Assembly: GCF_010731635.1 (NCBI RefSeq)
Contig: NZ_AP022583.1
Span: 372,001 to 436,000, forward strand
Source of the DNA: Mycobacterium noviomagense
Lineage (GTDB): Bacteria; Actinomycetota; Actinomycetes; Mycobacteriales; Mycobacteriaceae
Direction: 5' to 3'
DNA: 64,000 nt
This document shows positions 1 through 8,789 of this stretch, piece after piece (position 1 is the stretch's first letter; every line of letters begins with the position of its first letter). The notes below the pieces were generated by a model. It was given only the letters and a program-made list of their open reading frames with translations. It searched no databases and was not told where the DNA came from. A program made the position numbers and the translations under genes.

Positions 1-164
1 ATCGCCTCTCGCACCGCGGGAGGACTTACGCCGAATTCTGCGAACAGGGTTTCCTGCGACGGCAGGATGTCACCTTCCTTGAGCCGACCGGACAAGATTT
101 CGTCCCGCAGCCGCGACGCCACGATTTCGGCCACCCGCGGCTGACGAATGCGCTGACCGACCAC
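1..164 (-). CDS. GntR-family transcriptional regulator (N-terminal part, cut by window edge)
   Basis: The first 54 residues are visible, starting from GTG at 164. They form a typical GntR winged helix-turn-helix: a basic start (QRIRQPRVAEIVASRLRDEI), the 'SGRLKEGDILPSQETLFAEF' stretch and 'GVSPPAVREA' as recognition helix. The ligand-binding domain lies outside the window, so the FadR/HutC subgroup cannot be fixed, although the neighbours suggest FadR-type. The start is one base after the stop of the thioesterase gene, so the two are almost certainly co-transcribed. It probably controls the adjacent acyl-CoA genes by binding a CoA ester or acid; that role is inferred from context. Confidence 0.85.
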   Translation of the reverse strand, partial: MVGQRIRQPRVAEIVASRLRDEILSGRLKEGDILPSQETLFAEFGVSPPAVREA

Positions 165-165
165 G

Positions 166-861
166 TCAGCTCTTCTCGGGTCGCCGCTTGCCGAATCGGG
201 ATCCGGCCAGCTTGTCGGGGGACATCGCCAACGTGTTGCTCTTCCCGATGGACAGCAGTTCGCCGTCGTGCAGTAGCCGCGCCGTCGATTCGATCCCCCC
301 GTCGACCTCGGTGCGCGCGATGTCGAACTGCAACTCAGTGAGGATCGGGGTCGGCCTGCGAAATGTCAGCTGCAGTGAACGGGTCTTGCCCGACAGCATT
401 GCGGCACAGTTGTGTTGTTGGATGACACAGTCGAAGAAGACTCCCAGAAACCCGCCGTGGACCAGCCCCGGCGGCCCCTCGTAGACCAGCGGAAAGGTCA
501 CCCGCCCGCGTGCCCTCTCGGCGTCGAGGTGATCGAAAAGGTATTCCGGAAAGCACGGATTGAAGGCGCCGATGTCGGCCGCGTGATCCAGATAAACCCG
601 GCGCACGCCATTGTCATCGGGACCGATACGCGGTGCGTTGTCCGGTGGAGCCGCCGCGGCGAGTTCGCGTTCCCATTCGGCGAATTTGGTGAGCATGACG
701 TCGACGGTGGGGTGGGGATGTTCCAACGAGAGCAGCAGTGAGCTGATGCGCCGGATGGCGCGGGCAGCGGCGACCGTCTGGGCCAGCGGCTGTTCGCCGA
801 ATCGCGCGGCTCCCGAATCCGGTCCCCCGTCAGTGCTCGTCGCGGGTATCTCCTCGGGCAT
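166..861 (-). CDS. PaaI-type hotdog-fold acyl-CoA thioesterase-like protein
   Basis: A 231-residue protein. The C-terminal half (about 120-220) has the PaaI/4HBT hotdog pattern: 'GPPGLVHGGFLG' with the HGG turn at the start of the central helix, then 'LQLTFRRPTPILTELQFDIART' as paired beta strands. The first 60 residues are an extra low-similarity segment. The family hydrolyses acyl-CoA thioesters in the cytoplasm, releasing CoA. The start is ATG preceded by AGAGGA at close spacing. It is divergent from the crotonase gene at 981 and runs into the GntR gene, so it may recycle CoA from dead-end intermediates of this pathway (inference). Substrate unknown. Confidence 0.75.
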   Translation of the reverse strand: MPEEIPATSTDGGPDSGAARFGEQPLAQTVAAARAIRRISSLLLSLEHPHPTVDVMLTKFAEWERELAAAAPPDNAPRIGPDDNGVRRVYLDHAADIGAFNPCFPEYLFDHLDAERARGRVTFPLVYEGPPGLVHGGFLGVFFDCVIQQHNCAAMLSGKTRSLQLTFRRPTPILTELQFDIARTEVDGGIESTARLLHDGELLSIGKSNTLAMSPDKLAGSRFGKRRPEKS

Positions 862-980
862 GGTCCTCTTTCGTGGCCGGCTGTTCCCTCATCGGCCTTT
901 CCTTGCTAACTTATACAGCGTAGCAATCGTAGCCGCTACTGTATGGGTAACGGTAGAGGCGGAGAAGGGCGGAATCAACG
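862..980. promoter_or_regulatory. Divergent promoter region with an inverted repeat (913-944)
   Basis: This 119-bp region lies between the minus-strand thioesterase and the plus-strand crotonase operon. It holds an imperfect inverted repeat: ATACAGCGTAGC at 913-924 faces GCTACTGTAT at 935-944, differing by one inserted base, with an AT-rich surround. This is the expected place and form for an operator, for example of the GntR encoded next door. No binding evidence exists. Confidence 0.4.
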
Positions 981-1802
981 GTGAGCCAAAACCTGGACTC
1001 CGCCGCGACTGAGGGTTCGGTGACAGCACGCCGGGACGGCGAAGTCCTACGGCTCACGCTCAACCGGCCCGACCAGCGTAATGCGTTGAGCCATGCCATG
1101 ATCGAGTCGTTCATCGACGCGTTGACCGATGCTGTGGTAGACGACTCGCTTCGCGCCGTCCACATCGCCGGTGCGGGAAGCGATTTTTGCGCGGGTGCTG
1201 ACTGGGTGGCCGCCAACAGCGGTACTGGGGAGCGTCCACGCGCCGGGGCGCTGGTGCGTCGAACTCCGTACCTGGCGCATCGCCTGATCGAATTGGTCCA
1301 CACGATCCAGCTGCCGGTGGTGTGCAGCGTGCAGGGCTGGGCGGTCGGACTGGGGTGCAATCTGGCACTCGCCGCAGATTTCACCGTGGCCAGTGCCGAC
1401 GCCACGTTCTGGGAACCGTTTGTAACGCGTGGTTTCACTCCCGACTCGGGCGCCAGCTGGCTGCTTCCGCGACTAATCGGCTTGACACGGGCCAAGGAAA
1501 TGCTGCTGCTAGGAGAGAAAGTGAGCAGCACCGAAGCCGCGGAGTGGGGGTTGATCCACCGCGCCGTGGACCGCCGCGAACTCGACTCCGCCAGCGAGCA
1601 CTTGCTGACCCGACTAGCCGGCGGTCCTACGGTGGCGATCGGCCTGGCCAAGCAGGCCATCCACTACGCCGCCCAGGCGACGTTGACGGAGGCCATGACA
1701 CAGGAACTGTTCAGTTTGGAACTATCTTGCCGGACAGTTGATTTCAAGGAAGGACTGGCGGCATTCCAGGAAAGACGTACGCCGAAGTTTCGTGGCCGGT
1801 GA
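981..1802 (+). CDS. Enoyl-CoA hydratase/isomerase (crotonase) family protein
   Basis: 273 residues of crotonase fold. The oxyanion-hole segment 'FCAGADW' lies near residue 70 and the second oxyanion segment 'QGWAVGLGCNLALAADF' near 120. These enzymes hydrate or isomerise acyl-CoAs in beta-oxidation-like pathways. The active-site loop reads 'ATFWEPFVTRGFTPDSGASW', so a glutamate is present in the usual catalytic neighbourhood. GTG is the start, with an AG-rich stretch upstream. It is the first gene of a plus-strand run of three crotonases and three acyl-CoA ligases with spacings of a few bases or overlaps. Substrate not deducible. Confidence 0.88.
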   Translation: MSQNLDSAATEGSVTARRDGEVLRLTLNRPDQRNALSHAMIESFIDALTDAVVDDSLRAVHIAGAGSDFCAGADWVAANSGTGERPRAGALVRRTPYLAHRLIELVHTIQLPVVCSVQGWAVGLGCNLALAADFTVASADATFWEPFVTRGFTPDSGASWLLPRLIGLTRAKEMLLLGEKVSSTEAAEWGLIHRAVDRRELDSASEHLLTRLAGGPTVAIGLAKQAIHYAAQATLTEAMTQELFSLELSCRTVDFKEGLAAFQERRTPKFRGR

Positions 1803-1832
1803 CCTGTGCCAGCCGATGAAGGGAAGCACTCC

Positions 1833-2636
1833 ATGTCGTTCGACACGATCAAATACGACGTCGACGGGCACACTGCCACGATCACGCTGAACCGCTCGGA
1901 TGCCCTCAACGCGCTCAGCCCGCACATGATTGCGGAGTTGCGGGCCGCCTACGACGAGGCCGAAAACGACGAGCGCGTATGGCTGCTTATCGTCACCGGC
2001 ACCGGTCGCGCGTTTTGCACCGGTGCCGACGTCAAGGCGATCCCAGCCGACGGCAAGGTGATTTACGAACGCCCGTTTCTGTCCACGTACGAGCAGTGGG
2101 AGGCGCCGCAGGAAGGAACCCCGCCGTTTCGGCGGATGGCCAAACCGGTGTTGGCGGCCATCAACGGTTTGTGTTGTGGTGCGGGCTTGGACTGGGTCAC
2201 CACCGGAGACATCGTCATCGCTTCGGAGAAGGCGACGTTTTTCGATCCGCATGTCAGCATCGGACTGGTGGCCGGGCGTGAGGTGGTGCGCTTAGCCCGG
2301 GTGCTGCCCCGCTCGATCGCATTGCGGATGGCGTTGATGGGCAAGCATGAACGGATGAGTGTGCAGCGGGCCTACGAGCTGGGCCTGATCAGCGAAATCG
2401 TCCAGCACGACCGGCTTCTCGAACGAGCTCACGAGATCGCCGACATCGTCAACTCCAATGCGCCGCTAGCTGTGCGCGGCACCCGGCTGGCTATTCTCAA
2501 GGGCCTGGACCTGCCATTGCACGAAGCCGAGATGCTCGCCGAAGCGTTTCGGGAACGCAACTTGCACACCGAGGATTCCCTCGAAGGCCCCAAGGCTTTC
2601 ATGGAAAAGCGGGCACCGAATTGGCAATGCCGATGA
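1833..2636 (+). CDS. Enoyl-CoA hydratase/isomerase family protein (second crotonase)
   Basis: 267 residues from ATG 1833. This start is preferred over the upstream GTG 1806 because AAGGGA sits at a good distance and the protein then begins with the family-typical 'MSFDTIKYDVDGHTATITLN'. Oxyanion segments are 'FCTGADVKAIP' and 'NGLCCGAGLDW'. The active-site loop 'ATFFDPHVSIGLVAG' lacks the usual catalytic glutamate, so it may act as an isomerase, lyase or other crotonase rather than a classical hydratase (inference). It most resembles the next gene, suggesting a local duplication or two subunits. It overlaps the next gene by an ATGA. Confidence 0.87.
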   Translation: MSFDTIKYDVDGHTATITLNRSDALNALSPHMIAELRAAYDEAENDERVWLLIVTGTGRAFCTGADVKAIPADGKVIYERPFLSTYEQWEAPQEGTPPFRRMAKPVLAAINGLCCGAGLDWVTTGDIVIASEKATFFDPHVSIGLVAGREVVRLARVLPRSIALRMALMGKHERMSVQRAYELGLISEIVQHDRLLERAHEIADIVNSNAPLAVRGTRLAILKGLDLPLHEAEMLAEAFRERNLHTEDSLEGPKAFMEKRAPNWQCR

Positions 2637-3415
2637 GCTTCCACACCATTGTGCTCGAGGTGAACGCCGACGACCGTGTCGCGACGATCACGTTGAACCG
2701 CCCGGAGCAACTCAATGCGTTCAACCGCACCATGTGCGAGGAGATGCGCGAGGCCTGGCACGCCGTCAAGCTCGACGAGTCCGTCAACGCTGTCGTTTTG
2801 CGCGCAGCGGGTACTCGGGCGTTCAGCGCCGGCCTCGACATCACGACGCCGTACGGCCAGCCGGAAAATGTTTGGAATCATGAAGATCCGGGTGAGGCGC
2901 TGAGCCCTAAGTGGCAGAAGATGTGGAAACCGGTGGTGTGCGCGGTTCAAGGAATGTGCACTGCCGGCGCATTCTACTTTCTCAACGAGTCCGACATCGT
3001 CATCTGCTCGAGCGACGCAACGTTTTTCGACTCACATGTCTCGGCGGGCCTGGTGTGCGCGTTGGAGCCGATCGGGCTGATGCGCCGCATTGGGCTGGGT
3101 GAGACGCTGCGGATAGCGCTGATGGGCAACGACGAACGCGTCGGCGCGGACACTGCGCTGAGAATCGGGTTGGTGTCGGAAGTGTTACCGGCCGAACGGC
3201 TGTGGGAGCGAGCGTATGAGATCGCTGCAACCATCGCCAGAAAGCCGCCGTCGGCAGCCCAGGGCACGGTAAGGGCGATTTGGGAGTCACTGGACAAGCC
3301 CTATAGGGCGGCGATGGAGCAAGGCTTGATCTACACACGGCTGGGGAATCCCATCGGGACAGCTGAGCTGGCTGCCAAAGCTGGGGGCGCCAGGGTCCCG
3401 CCGAAGGTCCGCTGA
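2633..3415 (+). CDS. Enoyl-CoA hydratase/isomerase family protein (third crotonase)
   Basis: 260 residues. ATG 2633 is chosen because it overlaps the preceding stop as ATGA, the usual sign of translational coupling; ATG 2627 and TTG 2621 are alternatives in frame. Crotonase features are 'FSAGLDITTP' near residue 65 and 'QGMCTAGAFYFLNESDIV' near 108. The loop 'ATFFDSHVSAGLVCA' matches the previous paralogue, again without the classical glutamate. Its stop overlaps the start of the ligase gene (TGATG). Likely an acyl-CoA processing step in the same pathway. Confidence 0.86.
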   Translation: MSFHTIVLEVNADDRVATITLNRPEQLNAFNRTMCEEMREAWHAVKLDESVNAVVLRAAGTRAFSAGLDITTPYGQPENVWNHEDPGEALSPKWQKMWKPVVCAVQGMCTAGAFYFLNESDIVICSSDATFFDSHVSAGLVCALEPIGLMRRIGLGETLRIALMGNDERVGADTALRIGLVSEVLPAERLWERAYEIAATIARKPPSAAQGTVRAIWESLDKPYRAAMEQGLIYTRLGNPIGTAELAAKAGGARVPPKVR

Positions 3416-4899
3416 TGCCACATCCGCTCAGCCGTCGCATCACCGATGTGCTGAATCTGCAGCCCGACGCCCACGCCATCGAATACGGCGGCCACTGGTT
3501 TTCGTGGGGGCACGTGGGCGACATGGCTTCCAAGATCGGTCCATTGGTTGCGACGCATGCCGGTACCCCCCGAGTCGGAATACTCCTGCGCAACCGGCCC
3601 GCGCACGTTGCCGCCTTCTTGGGTGTGTTGCAAAGCGGCGGGTGCGTCGTCGTGCTCAACCCCTCCCGCGGCGACGATCGCACCCGAGCCGACATCGGCT
3701 CGCTGCAGCTGCCTATGGTGATCGGTGAGCCCGACGATGTGGCGACGCTGGTGCCAGCGGGCACAACGACCGTCTCGATTTCGGGACTCGACAGCGAGCC
3801 GGAGATGAGAGCCGTTGACTCCCGGGCTGATGCCAGTCGGGCCGGTGTCGCGGTATGGATGTTGACCAGCGGAACCACCGGCCCACCGAAACGCGTCGAG
3901 CTCACCTACGACATGCTGGCATGCAGCGTGATGGGCCGCGAACCTGAGCGGTCACCGGCACCCACAGAAATCCGGCGCGGCGTCGCGATCGTCAACTCTC
4001 CGCTGGTTCATATCGGCGGCGTGTTCCGGGTGCTGCAGTGTGTCGTCGACGCGCGACCGTTTGTGCTGCTGGAGCGATTCGAGCTTGCCGCCTGGGCGGA
4101 TGCGGTGCGCAAGTATCGCCCCCGCACTGTGTCGTTGGTGCCGGCCGCACTGCGCATGGTCTTGCACTCCGACTTGCGCCGCAAGGACCTGGAGAGCATC
4201 CGCACTGTGACGTCGGGCACCGCGCCGCTGTCTGCTGAGGATGCCGACGCCTTCACCGAGAAATACGGCATTCCTGTGCTGACTTCCTATGCCGCAACCG
4301 AATTCGGTGGTGGTGTGGCGGGCTGGACCCTGGGCGACTACCAGAAGTACTGGAGCGCCAAGCGGGGCAGCGTGGGCCGCGCGAGCCTCGGAGCCCAGCT
4401 GCGGGTGGTCGACGATGACGGCACTGTGCTGCCCCCGAACCAAGTTGGCCTACTCGAGGTCAAGCCCGGACAACTCGGCTCGTCTGCGGAGTGGATGCGC
4501 ACCACCGACATGGCTCGCATCGACGAAGACGGGTTCCTGTGGATCCTCGGGCGCGCAGATCAGGCGATCATCCGCGGCGGCTTCAAGGTGATGCCCGACG
4601 ATGTGCGCACGGCACTGGAGCGCCACCCGGCGGTAGCCGGCGCCGCGGTGGTCGGTCGCCGTGACGAGCTGCTCGGCGAGACGCCCGTCGCGATGGTCGA
4701 ACTGCGAGAAGCCGAATCCGTCGATGCTGCCGAGTTGATCGACTATTTGCGAAACCTATTGGCACGCTATGAAGTTCCTACCGACATCGCGCTCGTCGAC
4801 GCGATTCCGCGGACGCCTTCCGGTAAGCCCGACTTGAGCGCGGTTCGGCGGTTCTTCGATGAAAGCATTCCGGCCGCCTGCAGCGAACATGCCCAGTGA
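3415..4899 (+). CDS. Acyl-CoA synthetase / AMP-dependent ligase (FadD-like), first of three
   Basis: 494 residues of the ANL adenylate-forming superfamily. The phosphate-binding motif 'LTSGTTGPPKRVELT' is near residue 145, the A5-type segment 'TSYAATEFGGG' near 290, and the C-terminal catalytic lysine segment 'PRTPSGKPDLSAVRRF' near 470. It activates a carboxylic acid with ATP and transfers it to CoA. Its start overlaps the previous stop (TGATG) and its end overlaps the next ligase. At this length it is a compact, soluble enzyme. The acid is unknown. Three ligases in a row suggests several related acids, or that one has been re-purposed. Confidence 0.9.
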   Translation: MPHPLSRRITDVLNLQPDAHAIEYGGHWFSWGHVGDMASKIGPLVATHAGTPRVGILLRNRPAHVAAFLGVLQSGGCVVVLNPSRGDDRTRADIGSLQLPMVIGEPDDVATLVPAGTTTVSISGLDSEPEMRAVDSRADASRAGVAVWMLTSGTTGPPKRVELTYDMLACSVMGREPERSPAPTEIRRGVAIVNSPLVHIGGVFRVLQCVVDARPFVLLERFELAAWADAVRKYRPRTVSLVPAALRMVLHSDLRRKDLESIRTVTSGTAPLSAEDADAFTEKYGIPVLTSYAATEFGGGVAGWTLGDYQKYWSAKRGSVGRASLGAQLRVVDDDGTVLPPNQVGLLEVKPGQLGSSAEWMRTTDMARIDEDGFLWILGRADQAIIRGGFKVMPDDVRTALERHPAVAGAAVVGRRDELLGETPVAMVELREAESVDAAELIDYLRNLLARYEVPTDIALVDAIPRTPSGKPDLSAVRRFFDESIPAACSEHAQ

Positions 4900-6508
4900 G
4901 TCGCTGACGCTCCCGCAGCTGCTGCGACAGCAAGCCCGCACACGAGCGGACCGCCCGCTGCTGGTCTGTGATAGCGAGCGTATTAGTTACGGTGAAGCAG
5001 ACCACCGGTCGGCGCAACTTGCCCGCGGGCTGATCGCCCTGGGCGCCGGCAAGGGCACCCATGTCGGCCTGCTCTACCCCAACGGGCCGGCCTTCGTCGT
5101 CGGCATGCTCGCAGCGGCGCGCATCGGTGCGGTCGTGGTCCCGTTCACCACGTTCGCCACCACGCGCGAGCTGCGTGAGCAACTTGCCGACAGCGACGTC
5201 GAGATTCTGCTGGCCGCGTCGTCATACCGCGGCCACGACTACGTGCGCCGGCTCGGCGAGGTGCTGTCCGATTGCGACCTCCAAAGCGCGGAGCAGTTCT
5301 ATAGCAGGTCCGCACCTCAATTGCGCCAGCTAGCAATCAGCTACGGTCCGGGCGTCGGCCCGCGTGTCTCCGACATACAGCGGCTCGACCGACTCGCCGA
5401 CACGGTCGGCGAAGCACTCCTGGCCGCCATGGAACACGACGTCGACGGTTCTGATCCGATGACCGTCATTTACACATCGGGCACCACCAGCACCCCAAAG
5501 GGAGTGGTACACACGCACGCCGCATTGCTGGGCCACCAGCGAAACCTCAACGAGATCCGCGGACTACGGGCCGAGGACAAGCTGTTCTGCAATTCGCCGT
5601 TTTTCTGGATCGGCGGATTCGGGTTCGCCTTACTCGCCTCCGTGGTCGCCGGCTCGACGCTGCTGTGCTCCAACGCCGTGGATCCGGGCGAGACGCTCGA
5701 CTTGCTGGAAGCCGAAAAACCCACCATCGCCAACGGATTCACGGCCGGGATCGCGCACTTGGCGCGTCACCCGACTTTCGGTACACGCGATCTGTCATCG
5801 ATACGGCGGGGTAACCTGTATCCGATCATGGCCGCTGACGTCCGGCCGGCCGATCCGGAGTTGCGGCACAACATGCTCGGATTGACCGAGGCCGGCAGCG
5901 TCGTGCTGATCAGTGCCGACGAATCCGACCAGCCCGAGCGCCGCCGGGGTTCGTTCGGGAAGCCGGCACCCGGATTTGACACCAAGATCGTGGACCCAGA
6001 GACGGGGGTTATGGTCGAGGTCGGCGAAGTCGGGGAGCTATGCATTCGGGGCCTGTACGTGATGCAGCGCTACTACAAGCACAGTCGCGAAGAGTGTTTC
6101 GATCGCGATGGCTGGTTCCACACCGGTGATCTGGTGCGCACCGACCGCGACGGATTCTTCTATTTCGTCGGACGCCGCGATTCGATGATCAAGACCGCGG
6201 GCGCCAACGTCTCCCCTGCCGAGGTGGAAAAGGCAATCGCCCGGGTAACCGCTGGAGCCGTGGCGCATGTGATCGGCCTGCCCGATGCCGAACGCGGGCA
6301 AGTGGTGGCAGCCGTCATCGCCTTGGAGGAGGAAGGTGCTGCGTTCGACGAAGAGGCGATCCGCGAGAAGTTGAAGACGGAACTGTCGGCCTACAAGATT
6401 CCGCGGCGGTTCGCCGCCATCTCGGCTGCCGATATTGCGCTGCTATCCAGCGGCAAAGTCGACTTGCGGCGGCTGAAGCAGGTTTTCGATGCCCGATACC
6501 ACGATTGA
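4889..6508 (+). CDS. Acyl-CoA synthetase / AMP-dependent ligase (FadD-like), second of three
   Basis: 539 residues from ATG 4889. An in-frame ATG at 4859 would add ten residues overlapping the previous gene more deeply, so 4889 (MPSESLTLPQLL) is preferred. The P-loop-like motif 'IYTSGTTSTPKGVVHTH' is near residue 200, 'GWFHTGDLVRTDRDGFFYFVG' near 410, and the C-terminal lysine in 'LLSSGKVDLRRLK'. ATP-dependent acyl-CoA formation in the cytoplasm. It sits between two similar ligases, overlapping both, so all three are made from one message. Confidence 0.9.
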   Translation: MPSESLTLPQLLRQQARTRADRPLLVCDSERISYGEADHRSAQLARGLIALGAGKGTHVGLLYPNGPAFVVGMLAAARIGAVVVPFTTFATTRELREQLADSDVEILLAASSYRGHDYVRRLGEVLSDCDLQSAEQFYSRSAPQLRQLAISYGPGVGPRVSDIQRLDRLADTVGEALLAAMEHDVDGSDPMTVIYTSGTTSTPKGVVHTHAALLGHQRNLNEIRGLRAEDKLFCNSPFFWIGGFGFALLASVVAGSTLLCSNAVDPGETLDLLEAEKPTIANGFTAGIAHLARHPTFGTRDLSSIRRGNLYPIMAADVRPADPELRHNMLGLTEAGSVVLISADESDQPERRRGSFGKPAPGFDTKIVDPETGVMVEVGEVGELCIRGLYVMQRYYKHSREECFDRDGWFHTGDLVRTDRDGFFYFVGRRDSMIKTAGANVSPAEVEKAIARVTAGAVAHVIGLPDAERGQVVAAVIALEEEGAAFDEEAIREKLKTELSAYKIPRRFAAISAADIALLSSGKVDLRRLKQVFDARYHD

Positions 6509-8057
6509 CCAAGTGGTGCGGTCGCGCGCGGCGCAGTACGGCGCCAAGCCGATGGCCGTCGACCAGTCCGGTCGGCTCACGTATAGCGACCTTGAAGCCA
6601 GCACAAGAGTTTTGGCTGCCATATTCGTCGAGGCCGGCGTCGGAAAGGGAACCCGGGTCGGGCTGATCATGCCCAACGGCGTTCGCTGGGTGCAAACTGC
6701 GGTGGCGCTCACCCGCATCGGCGCGGTGTTGGTTCCGCTGAGTACGCTGCTCCAGCCCCGCGAATTGCTCGCCCAGTTGCGGGTTGCGTCGGTGCAGTTT
6801 TTGGTAACGGTCGAGAAATTCCGCGGCCATCGCTATCTCGATGACTTTCGGTCGGCCTTGGGATCGGCACAGCTGGGGACCGACGAACTGCTGCAGCATC
6901 CCGATGTTCCTGCGCTGCGCTTTATTTGGACAGCCGACCGGCTGGCGGGAGCAGCTGCCAGCGAAGTGGCTACCAGCATAATCGATCCATTAACCCAAAC
7001 TGTCACGGCCAGCGACCCTTTCGCCATCGTCTTCACGTCCGGCAGCAGTGGACCGCCAAAGGGCGTCCTGCACTCGCACTGCAGCGCGCTGGGTGCGGTG
7101 CAGTCAGGTCTGCGTAGCCGCTGCATCGATTCGGAAACCCGCCTGTATCTGCCCATGCCGTTTTTTTGGGTGGGGGGCTTCGGCGGCGGGGTCCTCTCGG
7201 CGCTGCTGGCCGGTGCCACGTTGGTGACCGAGGAAATCCCTCGAGCGCAGACCACTTTGCGGTTGTTGGAGCGGGAGCGGGTCACACTGTTTCGCGGCTG
7301 GCCCGACCAGGCCGAGGCGTTAGCTCGGCACCACAGCGCGGTCGAGATCGATCTGTCCGCGCTGCGGGCGGGCAGCCTCGACGCGCTACTTCCGGCGGAA
7401 CAACGCCCTGCGCCGGGAGCACGAGCCAACTTGTTCGGCATGACCGAGTCTTTCGGGCCCTACTGCGGCTACCCTGCCGACACCGACATGCCGCGACCTG
7501 CCTGGGGTAGCTGCGGCAAGCCGTTCCCGGGCATGGAGGTACGCATCACGGATCCCGATACTGGCTGTTCGGTTGCTGCGGGAACTGTTGGAATGATTCA
7601 GATTCGGGGGCCTCATACTCTGCGCGGGATATGCCGGCGCAGCCGCGAGGAAGTCTTCACCGCGGATGGTTTCTACTCCACCGGCGACCTCGGACACCTC
7701 GACCCGGACGGCTTCCTCTTCTATCACGGCAGATCCGACGACATGTTCAAAGTCAGCGGCGCCACCGTCTACCCCAGCGAAGTCGAACAGGCGCTGAAGA
7801 CGATCGAGGGCGTCGGCAACGCGTTCGTCACCAACGTTGCTGGGGCACAGGGCGATCAGGTGGGTGCTGTGGTCGTGTGCAACACCGCGACCACAACCGT
7901 CGAGCAGCTGCGGGAAGCTGCCCGCCGACTGCTCAGCTCCTTCAAGGTGCCAACGCTATGGCTCCTGATGGCCTCCGACGATGATGTCCCGCGCGGGCCG
8001 ACTGGAAAGGTCGACGTTCGCCGGCTGCGCGAGATGTTGGCCGGCGTCCAAAGGTGA
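6489..8057 (+). CDS. Acyl-CoA synthetase / AMP-dependent ligase (FadD-like), third of three
   Basis: 522 residues. It has 'VFTSGSSGPPKGVLHSH' near residue 180, the A8-like 'GFYSTGDLGHLDPDGFLFY' near 395 and the catalytic lysine segment 'GPTGKVDVRRLREML' near the end. It is more similar to the preceding ligase than to the first one (shared 'PNG..W', 'FFW.GGFG' and 'STLLQPRELLAQL'-type segments). The start overlaps the preceding gene by 20 bases. It is the last gene of the plus-strand operon; the facing GntR gene begins 15 bases beyond. Confidence 0.9.
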   Translation: MPDTTIDQVVRSRAAQYGAKPMAVDQSGRLTYSDLEASTRVLAAIFVEAGVGKGTRVGLIMPNGVRWVQTAVALTRIGAVLVPLSTLLQPRELLAQLRVASVQFLVTVEKFRGHRYLDDFRSALGSAQLGTDELLQHPDVPALRFIWTADRLAGAAASEVATSIIDPLTQTVTASDPFAIVFTSGSSGPPKGVLHSHCSALGAVQSGLRSRCIDSETRLYLPMPFFWVGGFGGGVLSALLAGATLVTEEIPRAQTTLRLLERERVTLFRGWPDQAEALARHHSAVEIDLSALRAGSLDALLPAEQRPAPGARANLFGMTESFGPYCGYPADTDMPRPAWGSCGKPFPGMEVRITDPDTGCSVAAGTVGMIQIRGPHTLRGICRRSREEVFTADGFYSTGDLGHLDPDGFLFYHGRSDDMFKVSGATVYPSEVEQALKTIEGVGNAFVTNVAGAQGDQVGAVVVCNTATTTVEQLREAARRLLSSFKVPTLWLLMASDDDVPRGPTGKVDVRRLREMLAGVQR

Positions 8058-8072
8058 CAACAGAGCCCACGG

Positions 8073-8786
8073 TCAACTTGGGAAGCGCACCCGCCGAAGC
8101 GAGTTCGGACGGTCGGCTTCGTCGACCACTCCGTGCTCGATAAGGTGCTCGATCAACGGAACTGCTCCTGCCGCAAGGTGTTCAGACATCGCTTTACGGG
8201 CAAGTTTGTCGTCGCGTTTCTCTAGCGCGGCCAGCACCCGGCGATGGTCTTTGATCGACTGGTCCGGCCAGCCGGTGATCGTCGGAAACACCGATTCCGT
8301 GGCATAGCGGGTGATCTGGGACATCAACTGGGCAAGCTTGGGTGAATCCGCGGCAACATTGATGGCCCGGTGGAATTCGTGATTGAGACGGACCGCTCGT
8401 TCGTTGTCGTTGCTGGCATAAGCAGCTTCCAGCTGCGCTTGGATTTGCTTGAGCTCGCGCAGCCCGTCGTCTTTGATATTGATAGCGGCCCGTGCGGCCA
8501 GTTCTCCGCCGACGTGCGCCTGGACGTTCGCCACATCGGTGAGATCTCGACTAGTCACCGGCAATACCACGAACCCGCGGCGCGGCTTCTGAGCCAGCAG
8601 ACCTTCCGCGCGCAGCTGAAACAAGGCCTCGCGCACGGGCGTCACACTGATTCCCAACTCTGCAGCCAGCTGGTCAAGGCGAACATACTCGCCGGCGGCA
8701 TAGGTGCCGTCGAAAATCCTGTTACGCACGAAGCGTGCGACGTCTTCCGACAGTTGTGGACGCGCGGCGAAATCCGGAGCGGTCAC
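8073..8786 (-). CDS. GntR-family regulator, FadR/FCD subgroup
   Basis: 237 residues. An N-terminal winged HTH ('GISVTPVREALFQLRAEGLL', about 45-70) is followed by an all-helical FCD ligand domain (about 90-225) with the histidine pattern 'LNHEFHRAI' and 'DHRRVLAALEKRD' expected for metal binding. FCD regulators respond to acids or acyl-CoA esters and usually repress nearby catabolic operons. The GTG start follows the stop of the upstream acyl-CoA dehydrogenase by three bases, so it is the last gene of the minus-strand operon. Probable autoregulator of this island. Confidence 0.88.
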   Translation of the reverse strand: MTAPDFAARPQLSEDVARFVRNRIFDGTYAAGEYVRLDQLAAELGISVTPVREALFQLRAEGLLAQKPRRGFVVLPVTSRDLTDVANVQAHVGGELAARAAINIKDDGLRELKQIQAQLEAAYASNDNERAVRLNHEFHRAINVAADSPKLAQLMSQITRYATESVFPTITGWPDQSIKDHRRVLAALEKRDDKLARKAMSEHLAAGAVPLIEHLIEHGVVDEADRPNSLRRVRFPS

Positions 8787-8789
8787 GGG

